A DNA stretch of 64,000 nt from Amycolatopsis bartoniae (GCF_014191255.1 NZ_JACHWH010000003.1:873501-937500); one strand, 5' to 3'; positions 1 to 9,459 are shown, counted from the first letter of the stretch. The notes: a model not told the origin generated them from the sequence alone. Numbers and translations are program-made.

Positions 1-59
1 GCTGGAGCGGGCTGCTGCTCGGCCCGGTGCTGCGGGGAACGGAGGTGACGCTGAAATGA
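1..59 (+). CDS. mceA: Mce family protein MceA, C-terminal end (partial)
   Basis: Only the last 18 or so codons are in the window, reading ...LLLGPVLRGTEVTLK and stopping at TGA 57-59. The stop overlaps the ATG of the next Mce gene (ATGA). The assignment to the A position is an inference from order: the five following genes fit B, C, D, E (lipoprotein) and F. Confidence 0.7.
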   Translation, partial: WSGLLLGPVLRGTEVTLK

Positions 60-1069
60 GGGGACTGGCGGCCCCGCTGGTCAAGGGCCTCGTGTTCGCC
101 GTGGTCACGGTCCTCGCGACCGCGCTGCTCGCGGTGACCATCGCGAACCAGGGCGGCGGGGAGACGGTGAGCTACCGCGCCCGCTTCACCGACGTGACCT
201 CGCTGAACGACGGCGACGACATCCGCATGGCCGGGGTGCGGGTCGGGCAGGTGGAGGACATCGAGCTGGTCGATCGGCGCTTCGCCGAGGTCACGTTCAG
301 CGTCGACCGCGACCGGAAGCTGGCCGCGACGGTGACCGCGACCGTCAAGTACCGCAACCTGATCGGCCAGCGCTACGTCGCGCTGGACCAGGGCACCGGC
401 GCGGGCACGCTGCCGCCGGGCGGGCTCATCCCGCTGGAGCGCACGCACCCCGCGCTCGACCTGACGGCGGTGTTCAACGGGTTCAAGCCGCTGTTCCAGG
501 CCCTGTCGCCGACCGACGTCAACAAGCTCGCGGGCGAGATCGTGCAGGTGCTGCAGGGCGAAGGCGGCACGGTCGACGACCTGCTGCGGCACACCGCTTC
601 CCTCACGTCGTCGCTCGCGAACCAGGACCAGGTGATCGGGCAGGTCGTCACCAACCTCAACACCGTGCTGGAGCGGGTGAACGCCCACGACGCCCAGCTC
701 TCGCAGCTGCTGGACGCGACGCAACGGCTGGTGTCCGGGCTCGCCGCCGACGCGAAACCGCTCGGCGACGCCATCGACGGCATCGGGCAGCTCACCGCCA
801 GCGCCGCGAACCTCGTCCAGGACGGCCGCGCCCCGGTGCACGCGGACGTCGACGCGGTCAACCAGCTGGCCAAGGCGCTGGGGGACAACACCCCGGAGTT
901 CGAGAAGTTCCTGGCGAACCTGCCGCAGAAGTACGAGGCGATCGGCCGCATCGCCTCCTACGGCTCGTGGCTCAACTTCTACCTGTGCGCGGTGTCGTCC
1001 GACGCCGCGCCCGCCCCCGGCGGCGGCCCGGTGGGCGTGCCGGACACGCAGGCGAGGTGTGGCGCATGA
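56..1069 (+). CDS. mceB: Mce family protein MceB
   Basis: A 337-residue Mce (mammalian cell entry) protein. One N-terminal membrane segment (about residues 9-30) is followed by an MlaD/MCE beta-barrel domain (about 36-115), with segments such as VRVGQVEDIEL, and then by a long helical region rich in short heptads. In the family, six Mce proteins form a periplasm-spanning tube that feeds lipids or sterols to a YrbE/Mkl ABC importer. The start codon overlaps the mceA stop and the stop overlaps the mceC start, so the genes are translationally coupled. The cargo cannot be told from the sequence. Confidence 0.93.
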   Translation: MRGLAAPLVKGLVFAVVTVLATALLAVTIANQGGGETVSYRARFTDVTSLNDGDDIRMAGVRVGQVEDIELVDRRFAEVTFSVDRDRKLAATVTATVKYRNLIGQRYVALDQGTGAGTLPPGGLIPLERTHPALDLTAVFNGFKPLFQALSPTDVNKLAGEIVQVLQGEGGTVDDLLRHTASLTSSLANQDQVIGQVVTNLNTVLERVNAHDAQLSQLLDATQRLVSGLAADAKPLGDAIDGIGQLTASAANLVQDGRAPVHADVDAVNQLAKALGDNTPEFEKFLANLPQKYEAIGRIASYGSWLNFYLCAVSSDAAPAPGGGPVGVPDTQARCGA

Positions 1070-2058
1070 GGTCCTTCCGCTCGCGCAGCCCGTTCCGCGT
1101 CGGCCTCGTCGGCGGCGTGGTCCTGCTGCTGGCCGGGCTGCTCACGCTGTTCTGGGACGACCTGCCCGGGCTCGGCTCCGGCACCACCTACACCGCCGAC
1201 TTCGGCGAGGCCGCGGGGCTCGCGTCCGGCGACGAGGTACGCATCGCCGGAAAGAAGGTCGGCGAGGTGACCGGCGTGGCACTCGCGGGCGATCACGTGC
1301 GGATCTCCTTCCGCGTCAGCGGCGCGTGGGTCGGCGACCAGACCGTCGCGGCCATCCGGATCAAGACGCTGCTGGGCGCCAAGAACCTCGCGCTCGACCC
1401 GCGCGGCGACCGCGACCAGGACCCGCACCAGGACATCCCGCGGAACCGGACCGTGACGCCCTACGACGTGACGGCCGCCTTCGGGGACCTGGCGCAGACC
1501 GCCGGGGAGCTGGACACCGACCAGCTGGCGCAGAGCTTCCGTACGCTGTCCGACACGTTCTCCGCCGCCACCCCGGACGACGTGAAGTCCACTCTGGACG
1601 GTCTGTCGTCGTTGTCCCGCACCATCTCCTCCCGCGACACGCAGCTCAAGCAGCTGCTGGCGGGCACCTCGAAGGTCACCGGCACGATCGCGCAGCGCAC
1701 CGGCCAGCTCGCCGACCTCATCACCGACGGCAACGTGCTGCTGGCCGAGTTCCAGAAGCGCCGCGACGCCATCGACGCGCTGCTGCGCGGCACGCAGGAC
1801 CTCGCGGCCCAGGTCCGCGGGCTGATCCAGGACAACGACGCGCAACTGCGGCCCGCGCTGGAGCAGCTGGACCGCGTCACCGACGTGCTGGCACGCAACC
1901 AGGGCAACCTCGACCGCAGCCTGGCGCTGGCCGGGCCGTTCTACCGGCTCGTCGGCGACGCCATCGGCAACGGCGACTGGATCGACACCTACGTCTGCGG
2001 GCTCGTCTCCGGCGCCGGCGGCAGCTGCCGCCCGCCGAAACCGGGAGGGAGCGGGTGA
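1066..2058 (+). CDS. mceC: Mce family protein MceC
   Basis: A 330-residue Mce protein. The ATG at 1066 overlaps the mceB stop (ATGA) and gives the usual architecture: a basic N-terminus, a membrane segment (about residues 11-28), an MCE domain (about 38-120, with RIAGKKVGEVTGV) and a C-terminal helical domain of about 200 residues. Longer readings upstream run into mceB and lack family features. It is part of the A-F set expected to build the transport tube in the cell envelope. Confidence 0.93.
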   Translation: MRSFRSRSPFRVGLVGGVVLLLAGLLTLFWDDLPGLGSGTTYTADFGEAAGLASGDEVRIAGKKVGEVTGVALAGDHVRISFRVSGAWVGDQTVAAIRIKTLLGAKNLALDPRGDRDQDPHQDIPRNRTVTPYDVTAAFGDLAQTAGELDTDQLAQSFRTLSDTFSAATPDDVKSTLDGLSSLSRTISSRDTQLKQLLAGTSKVTGTIAQRTGQLADLITDGNVLLAEFQKRRDAIDALLRGTQDLAAQVRGLIQDNDAQLRPALEQLDRVTDVLARNQGNLDRSLALAGPFYRLVGDAIGNGDWIDTYVCGLVSGAGGSCRPPKPGGSG

Positions 2059-3035
2059 TGGTCAAGTACCTGCGGATCACCGCGTTCGTGGCGATACTGG
2101 CGGTGCTCGCCGGGTCGGTCGCCGTGCTGGTGCACGAGACCACCCGCAGCAGGCACTTCACCGCGTACTTCACCTCCGCGGTCGGCATCTACGCGGGCTC
2201 GGACGTGCGCGTGCTCGGCGTCCGCATCGGCGGTGTCGACGCCGTGGAACCCCAGGGACAGCAGGTGAAGGTCACCATGTCCGTCGACCCCGCTGTGCCC
2301 GTCCCGGCGAACGCCGGCGCGCTCGTCGTGACGCCGAGCCTGGTCTCCGACCGGTACGTGCAGCTCGCCCCTGCGTACACGGGCGGGTCCAAGCTGGGCG
2401 ACGACGCGGTGATCCCGGTCGCGCGGACCGCCGTACCGGTGGAGATCGACCAGCTGTACGCGAGCCTCGACCGCCTGACCACCGCGCTCGGGCCGGCCGG
2501 CGCCAACGGGTCCGGTGCTCTCAGTGAGCTGCTCAAGAGCGCGTCGGCGGACCTCGGCGGCAACGGGCAGCAGTTCGGCGACATGATCCGGCAGCTGGGG
2601 CAGGCGGCCACCACGCTGAGCGAGTCGAAGGACGACGTCTTCGCGACCGTCGACAACCTGCAGAAGTTCACGACCATGCTGGCGGACAACGACTCCCAGG
2701 TGAGCAAGCTCGCCGACCTGCTCGCCGGAGTCTCGGCGAACCTCGCGGGGGAGCGGGACGCGTTCGGCGGCGCGCTCGACCAGCTGGCCGGCGCGCTCGG
2801 GCAGATCCAGCAGTTCGTGCGCGACAACCGATCCCATCTGAAAGCCAATGTGGACAAGCTGATGGGCACGACGCAGCTGCTCGTGAACCAGCGGAACTCC
2901 CTGTCCGAGGCCCTCTCCACGGCCCCGGCGGCACTGGGCGACCTGCTGAACGCGTACGACTCGGGCAGCAGCACCCTCTACACCCGCGCCGACCTCAACG
3001 AGTTCAGCATGCTGCCACTGGGAGGTGGCCAGTGA
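2058..3035 (+). CDS. mceD: Mce family protein MceD
   Basis: A 325-residue Mce protein starting MVKYLR at an ATG that overlaps the mceC stop (TGATG). It has an N-terminal anchor (about residues 7-24) and an MCE domain with VRVLGVRIGGVDAVEP (about 50-65), followed by coiled, Gln/Ala/Leu-rich helices. The stop overlaps the GTG of the next gene. The reading frame is open far upstream inside mceC, but that part is Arg-rich shadow sequence. Confidence 0.93.
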   Translation: MVKYLRITAFVAILAVLAGSVAVLVHETTRSRHFTAYFTSAVGIYAGSDVRVLGVRIGGVDAVEPQGQQVKVTMSVDPAVPVPANAGALVVTPSLVSDRYVQLAPAYTGGSKLGDDAVIPVARTAVPVEIDQLYASLDRLTTALGPAGANGSGALSELLKSASADLGGNGQQFGDMIRQLGQAATTLSESKDDVFATVDNLQKFTTMLADNDSQVSKLADLLAGVSANLAGERDAFGGALDQLAGALGQIQQFVRDNRSHLKANVDKLMGTTQLLVNQRNSLSEALSTAPAALGDLLNAYDSGSSTLYTRADLNEFSMLPLGGGQ

Positions 3036-4021
3036 AGCGCTTTCTGCTGCTGGTGCTCGTGCTGCTGGGCACGGCGACCGGCTGCTCGTTCGGCGGCCTC
3101 TACGACACGCCGCTGCCCGGCGGCGCCGCCCTCGGCGACCGCCCGTACCGGGTCACCGCCGAGTTCCGGGACGTGCTCGACCTCGTGCCGCAGTCCGCCG
3201 TGGAGGTCGGCGACGTGCCGGCGGGCCGGGTGGAGAAGATCGCGCTCGCGGCGGACGGCCGCACCGCGGACGTCACGGTGGTGCTCAACGGCGACGTGCG
3301 CCTGCCCGCCAACGCGACCGCCTCGCTGCGCCAGTCGAGCCTGCTGGGGGAGAAGTTCGTCGAGCTGGCCGCACCGGACGATCCACAAGGGACACTGACC
3401 GACGGGGCGAAGATCCCGCTGGCGGCCACGAACCGCAACCCGCAGGTCGAGGAGGTGCTCGGCGCGCTGTCGATGCTGCTCAACGGCGGCGGGGTCGGGC
3501 AGCTGCAGGAGATCACGCGCGAGGTGAACACCGCGCTCGACGGGCGCGAGCCGGAGGTCCGCGCGCTGCTGTCGGACCTCGACACGTTCGTCACCGGACT
3601 GGACTCGCGGCGGGACGACATCACCCGCGCACTGGACAATGTGGACCAGCTCGCCGGATCGCTGGCCGGGCGCGGCGAGGAGATCAGCGGCGTGCTGCGG
3701 GATCTCGGACCGGGAATCGACGTGCTGGCAAGGCAACGTGACCAGCTGATGTCCATGGTGGACTCGCTGAACGGGCTTTCCGGCGTCGCCACGGACACCA
3801 TCACCCGCAGCAAGGACGACCTGCTGGCGGACCTGCGCTCGCTCGAACCGACCCTGCGGCAGCTCACCGCCGCCGCGCAGCAGCTGCCCCGCGCGATGGA
3901 GCTGCTGCTGACGTTCCCGTTCCCGGACTCGGTGCTGCCCGCCATCAAGGGCGACTACCTCAACCTGTTCCTGGACTACCACGCGCAGACCGGGCCACCG
4001 CTGCCACTGGGAGGTTCGTGA
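3032..4021 (+). CDS. mceE: Mce family lipoprotein MceE (LprK-type)
   Basis: A 329-residue Mce protein with a lipoprotein signal peptide. A short basic and hydrophobic stretch ends in GTATGC, so Cys18 is the predicted lipidation site. The MCE domain follows (about residues 35-120, SAVEVGDVPAGRVEKI), then the helical C-terminal region. In mce operons the fifth gene is typically the lipoprotein, which anchors the A-F assignment here. The GTG start overlaps the mceD stop. Confidence 0.93.
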   Translation: MKRFLLLVLVLLGTATGCSFGGLYDTPLPGGAALGDRPYRVTAEFRDVLDLVPQSAVEVGDVPAGRVEKIALAADGRTADVTVVLNGDVRLPANATASLRQSSLLGEKFVELAAPDDPQGTLTDGAKIPLAATNRNPQVEEVLGALSMLLNGGGVGQLQEITREVNTALDGREPEVRALLSDLDTFVTGLDSRRDDITRALDNVDQLAGSLAGRGEEISGVLRDLGPGIDVLARQRDQLMSMVDSLNGLSGVATDTITRSKDDLLADLRSLEPTLRQLTAAAQQLPRAMELLLTFPFPDSVLPAIKGDYLNLFLDYHAQTGPPLPLGGS

Positions 4022-5073
4022 TGCTGACGCGGCGGGTGCGGCTGCAGGTGGTCGTGTTCGTGCTGCTCGCGCTGGCCGGGGTGACCTACGTCGGCGCGCG
4101 CTACGCCGGCGTGGAGCGGCTGCTCGGCACCGGCGGCTACCTCGTGCACGCCGAGTTCCCCGACACCGGCGGCGTGTTCAGCGGGGCCGAGGTGACCTAC
4201 AACGGCGTGCCGGTCGGCCGCGTCGGCGACCTGCGGCTGACGGACGCGGGCGTCGAGGTCGACCTGCGCCTCGACGACGGCTCCCCGCCGGTGCCCGCGG
4301 ACGTCGAGGCCGTGGTGACCGACCGCTCGGCGGTGGGGGAGCAGTACGTCGACCTGCGCCCGCGCAGCGCCGGAGCGCCGTACCTGCACGACGGGTCCGT
4401 GATCGCGCGGCCGAGCACCGCGCTGCCGCCCAGCAGCAACGACCTGGTGGTGAACCTCGACCGCCTGGTGAACTCGGTGCCGCGCGACGACCTGCGGACC
4501 GTCGTGGACGAGCTGTACCTCGCGACGCAGGACACCGGGCCGGGCCTGCAGGCGCTGCTCGACGCGACGAGCGGGTTCACCCAGGCGGCGGCGGACCACC
4601 TGCCGCAGACACTGGACCTGATCACCGACGGCAACACCGTGCTGGCCACGCAGCTCGCCAGCTCCGACGCGATCAAGCGGTTCGGGGAGAACGCGAAGCT
4701 CATCGCGTCCACATTGGACTCTTCGGCGGGCGACGTGCGGACGATCCTGTCGTCGGCCGCGCCCGCCGCCCAGCAGATCAGCGCGCTGCTGCACGAAACC
4801 GGGCCGAACCTGACGAGCCTGCTGGCGAACCTGCTCACCACGTCGCAGGTGCTGCTCGACCACCGGAACGGCGTCGAGCAGCTGCTGGTGGTGGCGCCGG
4901 AGGCCGTCGACCTGGGCGGCCGCGTGATCACCGGCGACACGGCCGGGTTCGGCCTGGTGACCACCTTCTTCGACCCGCTGCCCTGCACCGCGGGGTACGA
5001 GGGCACGCCGTACCGCGACGGGCTCGACACCGCGCCCGTCCCGCTCAACACGGGCGCCGGGTGCCGGCGCTAG
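4021..5073 (+). CDS. mceF: Mce family protein MceF
   Basis: A 350-residue Mce protein with a membrane anchor (about residues 9-25) and an MCE domain (GAEVTYNGVPVGRVGDL). Start choice: ATG 4021 overlaps the mceE stop (TGATG) and lies 6-7 nt after a GGGAGG ribosome site. A GTG one codon earlier (4018) is possible. It closes the A-F set. The C-terminus ends with two Cys-containing segments (PCTAGYEGTP and GAGCRR), common in MceF proteins. Confidence 0.92.
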   Translation: MLTRRVRLQVVVFVLLALAGVTYVGARYAGVERLLGTGGYLVHAEFPDTGGVFSGAEVTYNGVPVGRVGDLRLTDAGVEVDLRLDDGSPPVPADVEAVVTDRSAVGEQYVDLRPRSAGAPYLHDGSVIARPSTALPPSSNDLVVNLDRLVNSVPRDDLRTVVDELYLATQDTGPGLQALLDATSGFTQAAADHLPQTLDLITDGNTVLATQLASSDAIKRFGENAKLIASTLDSSAGDVRTILSSAAPAAQQISALLHETGPNLTSLLANLLTTSQVLLDHRNGVEQLLVVAPEAVDLGGRVITGDTAGFGLVTTFFDPLPCTAGYEGTPYRDGLDTAPVPLNTGAGCRR

Positions 5074-5086
5074 TTTCGGAGGAACG

Positions 5087-5626
5087 ATGAGGATCCGTCT
5101 GCTCACCGTCGCGCTGGCCGGGCTCGCGCTCACGGCGTGCGGCACCGCGTCCGCGCCGACGAGCACGGAGAACGGCCCCGCGATCACCTGGTCGGACCAC
5201 GTGTGCGAGGTGGTGCGCGCGGGCGGCGTGCGGCTCGCGCAGCTGCCCGCGGTCGACCCGTCCGCGCCCGCGAAGGCCAAGGACAGCCTGGTGACGTACC
5301 TGGGTTCGCTGTCGGCCGCGCTGACCGACCTGGCGAACGGCATCACGCGCGAGGGCGTCCCCCCGGTGCGCGACGGCCAGGCCACGCTGGACCGCGCGAT
5401 GGCGACGCTCACGAGCAACCGCACGTCGGTCGACCGGGCGAAGGAGAAGCTGGCCGCCGCCCCGGTGACCGACCAGGCGACGTTCGACGCCGCGGTGCAG
5501 AACGCGAGCACGGCGTTCGCCAACCTGGGCACGGCGGAGGGCCCGACGAAGGACTTGAAGGACAACCCGGAACTCGCGCAGGCCTTCGGAAAGGCCCCGA
5601 ACTGCCGCAACCTGGACGGCGCCTGA
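5087..5626 (+). CDS. Mce-associated small lipoprotein
   Basis: A 179-residue predicted lipoprotein: the signal peptide ends in LALTAC with Cys18 as the modified residue. It starts 13 nt after mceF behind a CGGAGGAACG ribosome site, so it is the last gene of the mce operon. The mature part is mainly helical (four-helix-like pattern) with a conserved-looking WSDHVCEVV segment and a second Cys near the C-terminus (APNCRNL). Lipoproteins or Mas proteins at this operon position are thought to support the Mce complex; the exact role here is unknown. Confidence 0.82.
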   Translation: MRIRLLTVALAGLALTACGTASAPTSTENGPAITWSDHVCEVVRAGGVRLAQLPAVDPSAPAKAKDSLVTYLGSLSAALTDLANGITREGVPPVRDGQATLDRAMATLTSNRTSVDRAKEKLAAAPVTDQATFDAAVQNASTAFANLGTAEGPTKDLKDNPELAQAFGKAPNCRNLDGA

Positions 5627-5658
5627 GCTTCGGTGCGGCCCCGTTCCGCGAAAAACCC

Positions 5659-6951
5659 TCAGCCCTCCAGCAGCTGCTGCGCCCGCAGGGCGATCTCCAG
5701 GTTGGACCGGCTCTCCGGGTCGTTCAGCTGCTCGCCGAACAGCTCCTCCAGCTGACGCATCCGGTAGCGCACCGTCTGGGGGTGCACGCCGAGCCGGTCG
5801 GCCATGTCCGGTGCCGTGCCGCTGGACTGCAGCCACGCCAGCAGCGTCTGGCTCAGCCGCGCCCGCTGCTTCTCCGTCAGCCCCTCCAGTGGCGCCAGGC
5901 ACCGGCGGATCAGCTCCCTGATCAGGAACTCGTCCGACAGCAGCCACAGCGTCGCCAGGTGATCGGTCGCGCGGATCACCGGACCCACCTCGATCACCGA
6001 CCGCGCGGCCAGCTCCATCGTCCGCCGCGCCCAGCGCAGCGACAGCGCGGCGTCCCCGAGCTCCACCGGCGGCCCGACGGCCGCCCGCCACCCCGCCAGC
6101 GCCTGCTGCAGGTCCTCACCCGGCAGCAGCGACGAGTCCGCCAGCAGACAGGGCTGCGGCCCCTCCAGGTCCATCAGGATCTCGGAGTCCAGCGGCGGCG
6201 GCTCCAGGTCGTGCTGGTCCGCCCGCGGCTCCAGCGCCACCGCCACCACCCGGTCCGGCAGCTTCCAGCCCGTCGCCAACGCCAGCGACGCGATGGCCTT
6301 CGGCGACGCCGGCGGCTCCGCCAGCACCAGCTCCAGCAGCTGCCGCCGCTGCCGCGCCCGCGTGCCCGCCGCCCGTGCCTGCGCCGCCGCGTAACCCTGC
6401 AACGACAACGCGGAGATCTCGTCCACGTACGAGAAGATCGCTTCCGCGCCCACGCACAGGAAATCCGTGGACAGCCCCAGCGACTGGCTCACCGCCGCGA
6501 TGTAGCGCCACGCCACCCGGCCGCCCACGCGGTACGCGGTCTGCAGCTGGTTGAGGGTGCGCCCCTCGCTGAACTCGACCTTGCCCAGGTGCCGGAACAC
6601 GCTGATCCACGCGTCCTGCGGCGCGGCGGGGTTGCCGAGGTTGTCCAGGCAGTGCAGCACGGCCTGCTGGACCGCCTCGACGATCGTCTTGCCGAACGGG
6701 CCTTCCAGCGGCTGCGCGTACTCCGGCACGGCCAGCTGGATCTCCCGGAGAATCTCCCGCGACAGCCCGTCGGCGTGGGGGCGGAATGCGCGCGACAGCT
6801 CACGCGGCAGCGAAGCCCACAACCGGCTCGCGCGCCCGATGCCCGCCGACAGCTCCGGCTGCCGTGGCCGGGGCGGGAAACCGCCGGGGCGCGCGCGGGG
6901 CGGGGAGATCCGTCGGGTACTGGGCTGCCGGGAACCGGCCTCGGTCGTCAT
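5659..6951 (-). CDS. PucR/CdaR-type transcriptional regulator 1
   Basis: A 430-residue regulator. The N-terminal half resembles the helical RsbT-antagonist/PucR-like input region, the middle is a degenerate GGDEF-like region, and the C-terminus is a PucR-type helix-turn-helix (LGVHPQTVRYRMRQLEELFG). Start: ATG 6951 follows AGAGGTAATC. The frame stays open upstream to 7338, but that part is Arg/Pro-rich and has no ribosome site. It converges on the mce operon with a 32-nt gap, and a paralogue lies just upstream. Such regulators often sit beside mce loci; control of mce is an inference. Confidence 0.86.
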   Translation of the reverse strand: MTTEAGSRQPSTRRISPPRARPGGFPPRPRQPELSAGIGRASRLWASLPRELSRAFRPHADGLSREILREIQLAVPEYAQPLEGPFGKTIVEAVQQAVLHCLDNLGNPAAPQDAWISVFRHLGKVEFSEGRTLNQLQTAYRVGGRVAWRYIAAVSQSLGLSTDFLCVGAEAIFSYVDEISALSLQGYAAAQARAAGTRARQRRQLLELVLAEPPASPKAIASLALATGWKLPDRVVAVALEPRADQHDLEPPPLDSEILMDLEGPQPCLLADSSLLPGEDLQQALAGWRAAVGPPVELGDAALSLRWARRTMELAARSVIEVGPVIRATDHLATLWLLSDEFLIRELIRRCLAPLEGLTEKQRARLSQTLLAWLQSSGTAPDMADRLGVHPQTVRYRMRQLEELFGEQLNDPESRSNLEIALRAQQLLEG

Positions 6952-7151
6952 GATTACCTCTGATCGCAACGAAACTGGCGGCGCTGCCGTCGCACGGCTC
7001 GGTAACCTTCCGCACTTGTCGGAGGAACAACATCGCACCGGGCCAGCGGCTTGGCAAGCAGCTCTTCCGGAACCGGAGTAACGCTGCCCCGCGATCGGCG
7101 CAGCACCGTTCAGGAAGGTGACATTCCGCCGCCGCGGTTTCCGTCCGCGCC

Positions 7152-8342
7152 TCACAAGAACCCGGTACCGCGCAACCGCTCCGCCCGCAGCGCCAGCCGC
7201 AGCCCGAAGCGTTCGTCGGCGTCGTCCAGCCGGTCGCCGAACAGTTCCCGCAACTGGTGCAGCCGCGCCCGCACGGTCTGCGGGTGCACGCGCAGCCGTT
7301 TCGCGATCTCCGGCGCCCCGCCGCGGGTCTCCAGCCACGCCAGGAGCGTGTCCGCCAGCCGGGCGCGCTGCTTCCCGCCCAGCTCCGCCAGCGGGGCGAG
7401 CGCGCGGTCACGCAGCTCGCCCGCCAGGAAGTCCTCACCCAGCAGCCACAACGTCGTGAGCTCCCGGCGGCACCAGATGATCGGCTCGTCCTCCCGCGCC
7501 GGCAGCAGGCTCAGCGCGCGCCGGGCCATGCGGTGCGCCGCCGGGGCGTCGGCGAGCGCGACGGTGGGGGAGACCGCGGCCCGCCAGCCGTTCCACCGCC
7601 CGATCAGCGGCATCAGCTGGCTCCGCGGATGCGTGGTCAGCAGGCACGGCTGGGCGCTCTCCAGGTCGACCAGGACCTCGTCGTCGAGCAGCTCGACCGG
7701 GAAGTCGGCGGAGCCGCTGCTGCGCTCCAGCGCCACCACGGCCACCTGCCCGGGCAACGGCCATGCCGCGCCACGGCACATGCCCTCCAGCGCGGCCGCC
7801 CCGGCCGGTGGTTCGGACAGCAACCGCTCCAGCAGCCTGCGCCGCCGCCGTTCGATGGTGCCGCTGGCGAGCGTCTGCGTTTCGCTGTAACCCTCCAGCG
7901 CCGTCGCCGACAGCTCCTCCACGTAGGCGAAGATGATCTCGGCCGAATGGGCGAGCACCGACGGCGACGCCCCCGCGCGGCGCAGCACCGGCGCGATGTA
8001 CTGCCACGCCACGCGCGCGCCGATCCGCGCCGCGGCCTGCAGCGAGTCGAGGTTGCGGCCTTCGAGGAACTCCAGCCGCCCGCGGTTGCGGAACAGCTCG
8101 ATCCACTCGTGGTGGCGGATGCCGGGGTTGCCGATGCTGTCGATGACGTGCCGCACGGCCTCTTCGACGGCCTCGGTGAACACCCGGCCGAACCGGCCGT
8201 TCAGCGGCCGCGAGTAGGCCGGGACGGAGCGCTGGACCTCCGCGATGATCGCCGCGGCGAGGCGGCCCGCGTGCGGCCGCAGCTCCACGGCGAGCCAGCG
8301 CGGTCCGGAGGCGAGCAGTTCGGCGTTGCGATCCTGCACCAC
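7152..8342 (-). CDS. PucR/CdaR-type transcriptional regulator 2
   Basis: A regulator of about 396 residues, clearly paralogous to the one at 5659-6951. It shares the EVQRSVPAYSRPLNGRFG region, the central input region and the C-terminal helix-turn-helix RVHPQTVRARLHQLRELFG. Start is uncertain: GTG 8342 fits alignment with its paralogue, while GTG 8387 would add 15 residues. Neither has a strong ribosome site. The tandem pair suggests local duplication with divergent ligand sensing (inference). Confidence 0.83.
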   Translation of the reverse strand: MVQDRNAELLASGPRWLAVELRPHAGRLAAAIIAEVQRSVPAYSRPLNGRFGRVFTEAVEEAVRHVIDSIGNPGIRHHEWIELFRNRGRLEFLEGRNLDSLQAAARIGARVAWQYIAPVLRRAGASPSVLAHSAEIIFAYVEELSATALEGYSETQTLASGTIERRRRRLLERLLSEPPAGAAALEGMCRGAAWPLPGQVAVVALERSSGSADFPVELLDDEVLVDLESAQPCLLTTHPRSQLMPLIGRWNGWRAAVSPTVALADAPAAHRMARRALSLLPAREDEPIIWCRRELTTLWLLGEDFLAGELRDRALAPLAELGGKQRARLADTLLAWLETRGGAPEIAKRLRVHPQTVRARLHQLRELFGDRLDDADERFGLRLALRAERLRGTGFL

Positions 8343-8447
8343 GGGCCGATGGTACGGACAACCCGTTCGGGCTGGACAGGAAAACACCAGGCAGCGGCGT
8401 TTTTTGTCACCGGGCGACGGAAACCGCGGTGGCCGTTCGTGGCGGGG

Positions 8448-9389
8448 TCAGTCCTTCACTTCCAGGCCGTCGCGATCGGCCCACTCCAGCAGCGTTTCCA
8501 GCGAGTACACCGCCTCGTCGATGCCCTCGTGCAGGTCGCCCAGCTTCGCGAAGCGCTCCGGCACCGTGGCAATCGTGCACTCGCGTGGTTCCACCTCGTC
8601 GATCTCGTCCCATGTGATCGGGGTGGACACCGTCGCCTCCGGCACCCCGCGCACGGAGTACGCGCTCGCGATGGTGTGGTCGCGGGTGTTCTGGTTGTAG
8701 TCCACGAACACGCGCGCCGGGTCGCGGTCCTTGCGCCACCACGTGGTGGTCACGTCGTCGGGCGCGCGCCGCTCGACCTCCAGCGCGAACGCCAGCGCGG
8801 CGCGGCGGACCTCCTGGAAACCCCAGCGCGGTTCGATGCGCACGTACACGTGCAGCCCGTCGCCGCCGGAGGTCTTCGGCCAGCCGGTCGCGCCGAGCTC
8901 CGCGAGCACCTCCTGCGCGACGTGCGCGACGCGCCGCACGCGCGCGAAGTCGCACTCCGGCCCGGGATCGAGGTCGATGCGCCACTCGTCGGGCCGTTCG
9001 GTGTCGGCGCGGCGCGAGTTCCACGGGTGGAACTCCACAGTGGACATCTGCACGGCCCAGATCACGTGCGCCAGCTCGGTGACGCACAGCTCGTCCGCGT
9101 GCCGGTTGTACCGCGGGAAGTGCACGCGCACCGTCTCCAGCCACGGTGGCGCGCCGTGCGGAACGCGCTTCTGGTGCACCTTCTCGCCGCTCACGCCGGA
9201 CGGGAAGCGGTGCAGCATGCACGGGCGTTCCCGCAGGGCGCGCACGATCCCGTCGCCCACCGCCAGGTAGTACCGCGCCAGGTCCAGCTTCGTCTCGCCC
9301 CGCGCGGGGAAGTACACGCGGTCCGGATGCGACAGGCGCACGGTCCGGTCGCCGACCTCGAGCTCCACCGCGTCGTCCTTGGCTGCCAT
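8448..9389 (-). CDS. LigD-type polymerase/primase domain protein (NHEJ)
   Basis: A 313-residue stand-alone polymerase domain of the LigD (archaeo-eukaryotic primase) family. The catalytic acidic motif RIDLDPGP is at about residues 138-145, the nucleotide-binding motif SGGDGLHVYV at about 170-180, and the third acidic motif FVDYNQN at about 225-231. In bacterial non-homologous end joining this domain fills gaps at double-strand breaks with a preference for ribonucleotides, together with Ku and a ligase. No ligase, nuclease or Ku gene is adjacent. Length is normal for a separate PolDom protein. Confidence 0.9.
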   Translation of the reverse strand: MAAKDDAVELEVGDRTVRLSHPDRVYFPARGETKLDLARYYLAVGDGIVRALRERPCMLHRFPSGVSGEKVHQKRVPHGAPPWLETVRVHFPRYNRHADELCVTELAHVIWAVQMSTVEFHPWNSRRADTERPDEWRIDLDPGPECDFARVRRVAHVAQEVLAELGATGWPKTSGGDGLHVYVRIEPRWGFQEVRRAALAFALEVERRAPDDVTTTWWRKDRDPARVFVDYNQNTRDHTIASAYSVRGVPEATVSTPITWDEIDEVEPRECTIATVPERFAKLGDLHEGIDEAVYSLETLLEWADRDGLEVKD

Positions 9390-9416
9390 ACGGGGAATCT
9401 AGCCGTCCGGACGCGA

Positions 9417-9446
9417 GAACGCCCGCGGTCGCGACCGCGGGCGTTC
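9417..9446. terminator. 30-bp perfect palindrome, probable terminator
   Basis: Two 15-nt arms (GAACGCCCGCGGTCG and its exact complement) meet without a loop. It lies 14 nt past the sigma factor stop on the minus strand. There is no T-run, as is usual for actinomycete terminators. Only about 27 nt separate it from the polymerase gene start, so it may also act as an attenuator or site in that gene's leader. Confidence 0.6.
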
Positions 9447-9459
9447 TCGGGGAAGGGGG

